From: a bacterium
Lineage (GTDB): Bacteria > Fidelibacterota > Marinisomatia > Marinisomatales > JAHJCW01
Assembly: GCA_030621275.1 (NCBI GenBank)
Contig: JAUXHY010000007.1
Span: 1 to 14,388, forward strand
Length of the DNA: 14,388 nt
Direction of reading: 5' to 3'
A program made the position numbers and the translations under genes. Under the pieces are notes generated by a model. It did no database searches, was not told the origin of the DNA, and worked only from the letters and a program-made list of their open reading frames with translations. Numbering within the stretch: the stretch's first letter is position 1; every line of letters begins with the position of its first letter. Shown piece after piece: positions 8,092 through 14,388 of the stretch.

Positions 8092-8526
8092 ATGGATGAT
8101 ATTAAAACGAAGCTAAAAATTAGTTTGAACAGCTTCGACGATCTGGAGCAAGTTCGGAAAGCTGTAATCAATTTCTGCCGTCATTATTGTAGAAGCAATG
8201 ATGAGATTGATATTATTGAAATGTCAATTTTAGAAGCTTGCCATAATGCTGTCCAATATAGTGAAAAAAGAAAAAACAAACCTTTATGCGAGTTGATGCT
8301 ATTTTACGACAACCAAAGTATTAAAGCAATTGTCAAAAATTATGGAAAACCGTTCAAGGTAGTGGAAAAAGATTCGTTTTCAATTGACCAAGATTTTCTT
8401 CAGTATAAAAATGGTGGTTTAGGTATTCCACTCATAAAGTCATTGATGGATTCGGTGGAATACATAAGAAAATCTGATAATATGAATGAATTAATTATCG
8501 TGAAAAAATTAACAAAAAATCAATAG
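8092..8526 (+). CDS. RsbW/SpoIIAB-type HATPase (anti-sigma factor-like Ser/Thr kinase)
   Basis: Predicted switch kinase of a partner-switching module. In characterised systems such proteins phosphorylate the STAS antagonist and bind either it or a target such as a sigma factor. From the ATG it is 144 aa, the usual size. It has the GHKL-type N box EACHNAVQYS (Glu48, Asn52) and the G box NGGLGIPLIKSLMDSVEY (107-124), typical of the RsbW branch. A TTG at 8080 would add four residues; no RBS decides between them, and I chose the ATG. The STAS gene starts 10 bases after the stop, and a SpoIIE-type phosphatase follows, giving the complete kinase-antagonist-phosphatase trio. No sigma factor is encoded nearby, so the output partner is unknown. 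The family call is strong. Confidence 0.9.
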   Translation: MDDIKTKLKISLNSFDDLEQVRKAVINFCRHYCRSNDEIDIIEMSILEACHNAVQYSEKRKNKPLCELMLFYDNQSIKAIVKNYGKPFKVVEKDSFSIDQDFLQYKNGGLGIPLIKSLMDSVEYIRKSDNMNELIIVKKLTKNQ

Positions 8527-8536
8527 GAGTATTTCA

Positions 8537-8875
8537 ATGCGAATAAAAGAATCAGAAAAAGATGGTGTTGTTGTATTAACATTATCCGGAAAAATGATGT
8601 TAGATGCTAAAAGTGCCGGTTTACACGATTATGTTAAAAACCTTATTGAACAAGGTAAAACAAAAGTAGTAATGGATATGGGAAAAATCACTTGGTTTGG
8701 AAGTACTGGACTTGGCGCACTATTAGCATCTTATACTTCATTAAAAGATAATGATGGTGATCTAAAGGTTGCACGAGCCACGAGAAAAATTAGAAGTGTT
8801 TTCATGTTTACCCAGATTATTAAAGTGTTAGAAAATTACGACACAGTGGATGAAGCAGTAGCCGCAATCAAATAG
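8537..8875 (+). CDS. STAS domain anti-sigma factor antagonist (RsbV/SpoIIAA-like)
   Basis: A 112-aa single STAS domain, expected to be the phospho-switch protein: unphosphorylated it binds the HATPase and frees the output protein. The N-terminal strands (VVVLTLSGKMM) and the phospho-loop TWFGSTGLGALLAS are clear. The loop reads GSTGLG (55-60) where SpoIIAA/RsbV has DSSGLG, so the acceptor position holds Thr57 rather than Ser and the preceding Asp is Gly. Thr acceptors occur in the family, so phosphorylation remains plausible. There is a strong RBS, AGGAG at 8525-8529 with 7-base spacing, overlapping the stop of the HATPase gene. This is the best RBS in the operon and suggests the antagonist is made in excess. 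A sulfate-transporter STAS is excluded by size and context. Confidence 0.92.
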   Translation: MRIKESEKDGVVVLTLSGKMMLDAKSAGLHDYVKNLIEQGKTKVVMDMGKITWFGSTGLGALLASYTSLKDNDGDLKVARATRKIRSVFMFTQIIKVLENYDTVDEAVAAIK

Positions 8876-8894
8876 TAATTATTTTTGAATTAAA

Positions 8895-10166
8895 GTGAAT
8901 GATACTACTGAAATTCAAAAACTGAAGTTGGCAGTAAAGGAACTTTCAGTATTAAATGATATAGCCACAGCAGTTAGCACTACTCATGATTTAAATCAAG
9001 TAATAGAATTGATTGTACATGAATGTGTTAACCATTTAAATGTTGAGCAGGGAGCTATCATGTTGCTCGATCAGACTGAAACGGACGATAAATTTCATAC
9101 AATTATCCGTGAGGTTGAAACAGAAACGGATATAGTTCCATATCATTTTGGTGTTCAGTTATCAGGATGGATGATTAAGAATCAGAAACCACTTTTGATA
9201 AATGATATTGCAAGCGATGATAGATTTACAAATCTTTCTGATGGTGAATTTCCAATTAATTCCATTTTAAGTGCGCCTTTAAAAACCAAAGGTAAACTTA
9301 TTGGTGTGCTAAATGTATTTAATAAAATGAGCGAAGACGGATTTACACTCGATGATCAAAGAATCCTATCAATAATTGCAACTCAATCTGCTCAAGTGGT
9401 TGAAAATGCAAGGCTCTATGATGAAGAACAGTCATTAAAAAAGATTGAAGAAGAACTGAATTTTGCTGCTGAGATACAAAAAAATTTATTACCCAGTTCA
9501 AATCCCCAATTGGACGGTTACGATATTGCTGGTAAAAGTATTTCTGCAAAAGAAGTAGGTGGCGACTATTATGACTATATTACAATCGATGAAAACAATA
9601 CCGTTATTTGCTTAGGCGATATATCGGGTCATGGTATGCCCGCTGCCATGTTAATGGCAAATTTACAAGCGACATTAAGAGGACAAGCATTATTCACGTC
9701 CTCTGCAGGTGAATGTTTGACAAGAGCTAATAAATTATTATATCGTAGTACGGACATGCAAAAATATGCTACATTTTTTTACGGAATCTTGAATACAGAA
9801 GAAAGTAGGTTCCATTTTTCCAATGCGGGTCATAATACACCGTTTTTAATCAATCCAAATAAAAATGTTACCAGACTTGCTAAAGGTGGTACAGTTTTGG
9901 GCTTCATGGAAGATTATCAATTTGAAGAGGATTCGATCAAACTAAATTCTGGTGATACTATAGTTATCTATTCTGACGGAATAACAGAAGCACTTAATGA
10001 GAAAGATGAAGAATATGGGGAAGAAAGATTGCTTGCTGTACTTAAGGAAAATCTTAAATCCAATGCTGAATTATTAATTGAAAAAGTGTTTGAGGCAGTA
10101 AAAATATTTGTTAAAGATGGAAAACAAAGTGATGATATTACAATTGTAGTAATTAAGAAGATTTAG
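8895..10166 (+). CDS. GAF domain plus SpoIIE-type PPM Ser/Thr phosphatase (RsbU-like)
   Basis: Predicted to dephosphorylate the STAS antagonist in response to a ligand or signal sensed by its GAF domain. It is 423 aa with no membrane segment, so cytosolic. A short N-terminal coil (5-22) leads to a GAF domain (about 25-172), a helical linker (about 173-200, containing AAEIQKNLLP, the standard lead-in to SpoIIE domains) and the PPM domain (about 205-423). The metal-binding Asp residues are all present: Asp224 (VGGDYYDY), Asp242 (GDISGHG), Asp361 (YSDGITEA) and Asp414 (SDDITIV). The start is GTG with no visible RBS, 19 bases after the STAS gene; the first residues precede the coil, so no truncation is suspected. 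The STPK gene follows after 10 bases. Function is by family and context; the GAF ligand is unknown. Confidence 0.93.
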   Translation: MNDTTEIQKLKLAVKELSVLNDIATAVSTTHDLNQVIELIVHECVNHLNVEQGAIMLLDQTETDDKFHTIIREVETETDIVPYHFGVQLSGWMIKNQKPLLINDIASDDRFTNLSDGEFPINSILSAPLKTKGKLIGVLNVFNKMSEDGFTLDDQRILSIIATQSAQVVENARLYDEEQSLKKIEEELNFAAEIQKNLLPSSNPQLDGYDIAGKSISAKEVGGDYYDYITIDENNTVICLGDISGHGMPAAMLMANLQATLRGQALFTSSAGECLTRANKLLYRSTDMQKYATFFYGILNTEESRFHFSNAGHNTPFLINPNKNVTRLAKGGTVLGFMEDYQFEEDSIKLNSGDTIVIYSDGITEALNEKDEEYGEERLLAVLKENLKSNAELLIEKVFEAVKIFVKDGKQSDDITIVVIKKI

Positions 10167-10176
10167 CAATTGTACT

Positions 10177-12294
10177 ATGATCGGCAAAACCATATCCCAC
10201 TATAAAATACTTAAGAAACTTGGTGAAGGCGGTAGGGGTATTGTTTATAAAGCAGAAGATATTGATCTTAAACGAACTGTTGCTCTTAAATTTATATCTC
10301 CGCATTTAACTGACAATAAAGAAGATTTGGAACGTTTATATCAAGAGGCTCGTTCTGCCTCGCAACTCAATCATCCCAATATTGCAACTATTTATGAAAT
10401 TGGACGTGGTGGCAAATTTAATTTTATAGCAATGGAATGCATTTCCGGTGAAACTCTTAAAAGTAAAATTAAAAGGGAAGCTTTATCATTAAAAGAAATA
10501 GTAAATATTGCAATAGAAACCTTAAATGGTATAAAAGTAGCTCATAATAATAATATAATTCATCGTGATATTAAGTCCGAAAATATTATGGTGAACGAAT
10601 CCGGTTCAGTAAAAGTAATGGATTTTGGTCTCGCAAGAGATTTGGATAAAAAGAATGTTACGAAGGTAAGTTCTACTTTAGGGACTATAGCTTATATGTC
10701 ACCGGAACAAATTGAAGGATCAAAAGTTGATCAGCGATCAGATATTTATTCTTTTGGTGTCGTGCTATATGAAATGATTACAGGAAGATTACCATTCGTT
10801 GGGGAACATGAAGCAGCCACACTTTATTCAATCGTTAATGAGTTACCACCTGATATAGCTTCCATAAATCCCGATGCTAATGCCGGCTTGGTTGCAATTA
10901 TAGATAAAGCAATTGAAAAAACTCCTAAAAACCGTTATCAACATGCATCAGAATTACTTGATGATTTGATGGAATTAAAAGGTGGGACTTTTAAGAGACG
11001 TATTAAAAAAATATCTTGGATATCATATATACCTAAGAAAATAAATCGAGCTTGGTTTATTGGTGGATTTATTACAATTCTACTAATTGCATTGGCGACT
11101 ATGATACCATTTATCTATGGAGAAAAGGGATCTGCGCCAATTGTTAATTCCTTAGCTGTTTTAAATTTTGATAATATACAAGAACCTAGTGATCCCAATC
11201 GACTTGGACAAATATTGCAGGAATTAATAATTGCGGACTTGTCCGAAATTTCCAATTTAACGGTATTTAGTAGCCAAAGATTATTCGATATACAAAATCA
11301 ATTAGGATCGGATAACCAAAATTCGATTGAGCCAAGTTTAGCAACAAATATTGCTCAAGAAGCTGGTGCTAAAACAATGCTAACAGGTAATATAATTCAA
11401 GCGGGTAATAATCTCATATTGACATCACAATTGGTTAATACAAATGATGGCTCAATAATCAAATCACATCAAGTGGAAGGCAATGATATTTATTCTATGG
11501 TAGATGATTTGACTACTCGGATACGGACTGACATGCAACTGGCAGAAGGATCAGATGAATCAATAGATGTGGCGGTTGCTGATAAAACCCCATCATCGAT
11601 GAATGCCTTCGAGCATTATTTTGTTGGAGTTGATTATTTTAATGATTCTCACTTTGATAAGGCAATAATTGAGCTCAAGCATGCTATAGAAATAGATTCT
11701 ACGTTTAGTAGTGCATATTACAAATTGGCACTTGCCCAATGGTGGAGCCAATCAAAGATGGATAATGAATCAATTGAAAATGCACAAAGATCATTATCAA
11801 AAATATTAAACGGTTCATGGTATAGAACAACAAAAGAAAAATTATTAGCGCAAGGTGCATCGGAGTTAGTAAAACAGAATTATGATGAATCTGAAGAGTT
11901 GTATCTCCAATTAATTGAATTTTTACCAGATGAAAAGGAAGCGTGGTATGGACTGGGAGAAGTATATTATTTTGGTTTAAAAAATTATGAAAAGGCTTCT
12001 GAGGCATTTGAGCGTGCAATTGAAATTGATCCCAATTTCAAAATTGTTTATCGTCGTATTTATGATATTTATGATATACAGAAAAAATATGATAGTGGTA
12101 TAATTAGGGCAACACAGCTTATAGAAGAACATCCTGAGAGTGTTTGGGGCAGTATATTTTTAGGACAAATGCTTATGGGTAAAGGTGATTATCTACAAGC
12201 TCGTGAAATTTTTGAGAGCGCAATTCAACATGACAATACTCATCCAATTATTTACCAAAAATTGAATCAAATGCAGAACAATTTAACTTTATGA
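10177..12294 (+). CDS. transmembrane Ser/Thr protein kinase with TolB/FlgO-like region and TPRs
   Basis: A 705-aa eukaryotic-type kinase. The kinase domain (about 9-270) is intact: glycine loop GEGGRG (16-21, Arg20 where GGMG is usual), Lys38 (VALK), helix-C Glu57, HRD (129-131) with Lys133 and Asn136, DFG (149-151) and SPE (175-177, for APE). A basic stretch precedes one transmembrane helix (about 292-313). The outer part begins SLAVLNFDN (325-333), a TolB/FlgO-like alpha/beta region to about 455, which in such proteins often precedes TPRs. TPR-type repeats cover about 475-700, including ALEID-like helices KHAIEID, FERAIEID and FESAIQHD. The kinase should face the cytosol and the TPR part the periplasm, fitting a receptor that reads an envelope signal. 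The gene lacks an RBS. Its stop overlaps the PP2C start by 4 bases. Domains are certain; the signal and substrates are unknown. Confidence 0.93.
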   Translation: MIGKTISHYKILKKLGEGGRGIVYKAEDIDLKRTVALKFISPHLTDNKEDLERLYQEARSASQLNHPNIATIYEIGRGGKFNFIAMECISGETLKSKIKREALSLKEIVNIAIETLNGIKVAHNNNIIHRDIKSENIMVNESGSVKVMDFGLARDLDKKNVTKVSSTLGTIAYMSPEQIEGSKVDQRSDIYSFGVVLYEMITGRLPFVGEHEAATLYSIVNELPPDIASINPDANAGLVAIIDKAIEKTPKNRYQHASELLDDLMELKGGTFKRRIKKISWISYIPKKINRAWFIGGFITILLIALATMIPFIYGEKGSAPIVNSLAVLNFDNIQEPSDPNRLGQILQELIIADLSEISNLTVFSSQRLFDIQNQLGSDNQNSIEPSLATNIAQEAGAKTMLTGNIIQAGNNLILTSQLVNTNDGSIIKSHQVEGNDIYSMVDDLTTRIRTDMQLAEGSDESIDVAVADKTPSSMNAFEHYFVGVDYFNDSHFDKAIIELKHAIEIDSTFSSAYYKLALAQWWSQSKMDNESIENAQRSLSKILNGSWYRTTKEKLLAQGASELVKQNYDESEELYLQLIEFLPDEKEAWYGLGEVYYFGLKNYEKASEAFERAIEIDPNFKIVYRRIYDIYDIQKKYDSGIIRATQLIEEHPESVWGSIFLGQMLMGKGDYLQAREIFESAIQHDNTHPIIYQKLNQMQNNLTL

Positions 12295-13010
12295 AGTATA
12301 TTTATTCCGGCAGAACCGATATCGGCCCAGAGCGAGAAGTAAATCAGGACAGCTTTGGTACTGTAAGTTTACCATGGGGTAGTATCTTTGTATTATCGGA
12401 TGGATTTGGACACAAAGAGGGCGGCAAATTTGCTAGCCAATCCACAGTTGATATATTTATTAAAAACTATTCTAAAGAAGACCCAAAGAATATTAAAGAG
12501 TTCTTAGAAAGTTCATTTGATGAAATTAATAAATATATTTACTACAAGAAAGTATCAGAATACGATAACGCAATGTTAGGGTGTACTGCAGTAGTAATGG
12601 TAATTGAAGGTAAAATTGCTCATATTGCCCATATTGGAGATAGCCGTGCATATATTGTCCAAAAAGATAATATACAAAGAATTACGAAAGATCATTCCTA
12701 CGTTCAGTCTCTTATTGATAAAGGAGAACTCATACCGGAAAATGCAAAATTCCACAGTAAAAGACATGTATTAATAAGAGCATTAGGTAGTCATCGTAAG
12801 ACTAAATCAGATTATTTAAATCGGTCTTTAGCACCAAATGATAAACTAATGCTATGTTGTGATGGAGTGTGGGGTTTTATATCTCAAGCGACAATTAAAG
12901 AGATATTAAATAATTATAATCCAAGCCAGGCTACATTAAAATTAATAGAAATTGTTAAGGAAAACTCAGGTTCCGATAATATTACACTGCAAGTAATTAA
13001 TTTAGTATAA
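12291..13010 (+). CDS. PP2C-family Ser/Thr phosphatase (Stp-like)
   Basis: A 239-aa cytosolic phosphatase of the bacterial Stp/PrpC type, expected to reverse the action of the kinase encoded just upstream. Motifs in order: REVNQDSFG with Asp20, the metal site SDGFG (36-40), GDSRAY (116-121), DHSYV (134-138), CCDGVWGF with Asp191, and SDNIT (228-232, Asp229). All metal-binding Asp residues are kept. The second motif reads DGFGHKEGG where DGMGGHxAG is usual, a small departure near the active site. The start overlaps the kinase stop as ATGA, so translation is probably coupled and the two made in fixed proportion. It is the last gene of the operon, with a strong terminator 10 bases beyond its stop. 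It is distinct in subfamily from the SpoIIE-type phosphatase two genes upstream. Confidence 0.94.
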   Translation: MKYIYSGRTDIGPEREVNQDSFGTVSLPWGSIFVLSDGFGHKEGGKFASQSTVDIFIKNYSKEDPKNIKEFLESSFDEINKYIYYKKVSEYDNAMLGCTAVVMVIEGKIAHIAHIGDSRAYIVQKDNIQRITKDHSYVQSLIDKGELIPENAKFHSKRHVLIRALGSHRKTKSDYLNRSLAPNDKLMLCCDGVWGFISQATIKEILNNYNPSQATLKLIEIVKENSGSDNITLQVINLV

Positions 13011-13020
13011 TTTATTGAAT

Positions 13021-13050
13021 AAAAAAGGCGACATATAAGCCGCCTTTTTT
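13021..13050. terminator. strong bidirectional rho-independent terminator
   Basis: AAAAAAGGCG (13021-13030) and CGCCTTTTTT (13041-13050) form a perfect 10-bp stem with a 10-base loop. The A and T runs make it work on both strands. It lies between the PP2C stop (13010) and the stop of the convergent LysM gene (13071) and should end both transcripts. Confidence 0.95.
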
Positions 13051-13070
13051 ATTTATTTAGATACTGTCAA

Positions 13071-14351
13071 TTATAAAGTATAAAAAAGAATTGCTCCAAC
13101 ATTAGACCAATTATAATCATTTTCATTGGGATAATATTTACCTAAGGCACCGTATAAACCTATACTTAACGGTGATTTACCCAGAGGCACACTTCCGGAA
13201 CCGATAGCGCCAATCCCAAGACCTTGATCTTCTCCAAAAATATAGAATCCTATACCATGTAATTGAAGAATTAATGGAATATCCAACTTTAACAAGTCAT
13301 TAATACATAGACTGGCAAGAAGTCCACCACCAAAATACAAATTATCAAAATCATAGGTAAATGCTCCAGCTCCAAGTCCAACACTTAAAGGTCCAACTTT
13401 TACACCAAGCGGAGTACCGAGTAATAGTCCTAAATTCAAATTCTCATCTTCAGGTCCTCCCCCAACAGGATAACCGGCATGTAACCCTAATTTCCAACCC
13501 GGTTTTCCACAATATGATTTTGAACAAGGCTTGTCACACTTGTGTGTTTCATCACATTTATGATCCTTTTTATCGGTGTCCACTGATGTAGTAGCTGTAT
13601 CCGAAGCGGTCAAAGCTGCAGTCTCAGCCTTAACATCGATAATACCATCACCGTCTACATCATATCCATCAATCACCCCATCACTGTCAATATCGATTCC
13701 GGCTTGATCGTCAATAATACCATCGCCATTAAGATCAACTCCATCAATATTTCCATCGCCGTCGCTATCAACTCCGTAGGCTGCGGCAATAGCAGCACTG
13801 GATTTAACATCAATTTCTCCGTCCCCATCCAAATCGTACCCGTCAATTACGCCATCACCGTCTAAATCAATTCCTGCTTCAGTATCGATAATACCATCAC
13901 CATCTAGATCAACGCCATCAACAATGCCGTCTCCATCTAAGTCAATTTGAGTGGTACCTCCCCATGTTTTTGAAGTTTTACCCCAAGTACCTGTTTCTTC
14001 TACCCAAGTTTTATCGCCAATAGTTTCGGAAGCGCCGGAATATATCGGTTTACCGCTATCATCAGTATAAACATTCGGAATTACTAACCAATTGTTTGGA
14101 TAAATCCAATCAGGATCAATTATGTAAGGATTTGCTTCGTGAATTTTTGTCCATTTAAATGAATCGCTGTAAAACTCATCGGCGATAAACCATAAACAAT
14201 CTCCTTTAATAATCATGTATTCGAAAAACCCATCTGGATTAATAAGACCTGCTGAATTCTCCATATTTACATAACGTGGTACATTATCGTCATAAGCAAA
14301 ACTAAACGTTGTAAATAGCAACATTAGTGAAATAAGTATTAGTTTTTTCAT
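13071..14351 (-). CDS. secreted LysM protein with calcium-binding repeats, Cys-rich segment and Gly-rich C-terminal domain
   Basis: A 426-aa exported protein with no named family. It has a signal peptide with a likely cut after FSFA (19), then one LysM domain (about 44-92: IIKGDCLWFIA...W..I..ANP...DPDWIYPNN), which should bind peptidoglycan. A Trp/Thr-rich linker follows (115-134, TWVEETGTWGKTSKTWGG). Eight DxDxDGxxD motifs fill 136-239, as in thrombospondin type-3 and similar calcium-binding repeats. An Ala/Thr stretch leads to a Cys/Lys/His-rich segment (261-281) with Cys266, 272, 276 and 281. The last about 145 residues are Gly-rich with alternating hydrophobic residues, ending ILFYTL. 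This resembles a small outer-membrane barrel or beta-sandwich, but that is inference. A plausible role is linking the outer membrane or surface to the wall. The start is fixed by RBS AAGAGG. Transcribed toward the signalling operon and separated by the shared terminator. Confidence 0.85.
   Translation of the reverse strand: MKKLILISLMLLFTTFSFAYDDNVPRYVNMENSAGLINPDGFFEYMIIKGDCLWFIADEFYSDSFKWTKIHEANPYIIDPDWIYPNNWLVIPNVYTDDSGKPIYSGASETIGDKTWVEETGTWGKTSKTWGGTTQIDLDGDGIVDGVDLDGDGIIDTEAGIDLDGDGVIDGYDLDGDGEIDVKSSAAIAAAYGVDSDGDGNIDGVDLNGDGIIDDQAGIDIDSDGVIDGYDVDGDGIIDVKAETAALTASDTATTSVDTDKKDHKCDETHKCDKPCSKSYCGKPGWKLGLHAGYPVGGGPEDENLNLGLLLGTPLGVKVGPLSVGLGAGAFTYDFDNLYFGGGLLASLCINDLLKLDIPLILQLHGIGFYIFGEDQGLGIGAIGSGSVPLGKSPLSIGLYGALGKYYPNENDYNWSNVGAILFYTL
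13635..13946 (-). repeat. eight tandem DxDxDG calcium-binding motifs arranged as a duplicated 58-residue unit
   Basis: Within the LysM protein, DxDxDGxxD motifs start at residues 137, 148, 162, 173, 195, 206, 220 and 231. Residues 136-193 and 194-251 align as two copies of a 58-residue unit: both have 25 residues between their first and third motifs, both have DQAG/DTEAG before the third, and both end in an Ala-rich stretch after DVK. The sixth motif has Asn and the seventh Ser in place of one acidic or Gly position. The copies have diverged at the DNA level, so the duplication is not recent. Confidence 0.9.
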
Positions 14352-14356
14352 TTTAG

Positions 14357-14372
14357 CCTCTTAAATAATATA
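14357..14372 (-). promoter_or_regulatory. RBS and candidate -10 of the LysM protein gene
   Basis: On the minus strand AAGAGG (14357-14362) lies 5 bases before the ATG. TATATT (14367-14372) sits just upstream and could be a -10, though it would give a very short leader. Any -35 would fall at or past the window edge. Confidence 0.45.
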
Positions 14373-14388
14373 AAAACGTGTAACAAAT

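Noticed and set aside
11705..12019. 104-codon minus-strand open frame within the kinase gene
   Set aside because: Antisense to conserved TPR-like coding sequence; His/Leu-rich composition typical of a shadow frame.
13361..13591. 76-codon plus-strand open frame opposite the LysM protein
   Set aside because: Antisense shadow of the Gly-rich and Cys-rich coding region, with low-complexity translation and no RBS.
13635..13946. Dockerin or CRISPR-like reading of the repeat region
   Set aside because: Repeats are in-frame protein motifs without a dockerin helix arrangement, and there are no identical DNA repeats with spacers.

Overview
The window is AT-rich DNA with tightly packed genes, from a Gram-negative bacterium with a lipopolysaccharide outer membrane. 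The evidence is a KdsD-type arabinose-5-phosphate isomerase (Kdo synthesis), two predicted lipoproteins, a periplasmic PAP2 enzyme and a LysM protein with an outer-membrane-like C-terminus. TTG/GTG starts, several genes without a Shine-Dalgarno sequence, and a Ser/Thr kinase fused to a TolB/FlgO-like region and TPRs suggest the Bacteroidota/Ignavibacteria/Calditrichota/Marinimicrobia side of the tree. That placement is inference; there is no marker gene here.

Region 1 (1-4960) is a peptidoglycan-turnover cluster. It holds a NagZ-type GH3 glucosaminidase fused to a serine beta-lactamase/AmiE-type domain (5' end cut by the window edge), an overlapping DUF1460 amidase-like lipoprotein, and a convergent DUF1343/NamZ exo-N-acetylmuramidase lipoprotein. 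This resembles the namZ-nagZ-amiE (ybbCDE) set of Bacillus subtilis, rearranged and with an extra Cys-type hydrolase.

Region 2 (about 4961-8016) holds housekeeping and stress genes: a hemerythrin-domain protein, a PAP2 phosphatase, an OsmC-family protein and KdsD.

Region 3 (about 8030-13050) is the most notable part. It is a compact signalling operon with an RsbW-type HATPase, a STAS antagonist, a GAF-SpoIIE/PPM phosphatase, a transmembrane Ser/Thr kinase with a TolB/FlgO-like region and TPRs, and a PP2C phosphatase. The last two genes overlap by 4 bases, and the operon ends at a strong terminator (13021-13050). A complete partner-switching module and a complete eukaryotic-type kinase/phosphatase pair therefore share one transcription unit. 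No sigma factor or other output gene is visible.

Region 4 (13071-14351, minus strand) encodes a secreted LysM protein with eight DxDxDG-type calcium-binding repeats, a Cys-rich knot and a Gly-rich, possibly barrel-forming C-terminus. No RNA gene, insertion sequence, CRISPR array or attachment site was found, and no gene-free stretch exceeds 300 bases.
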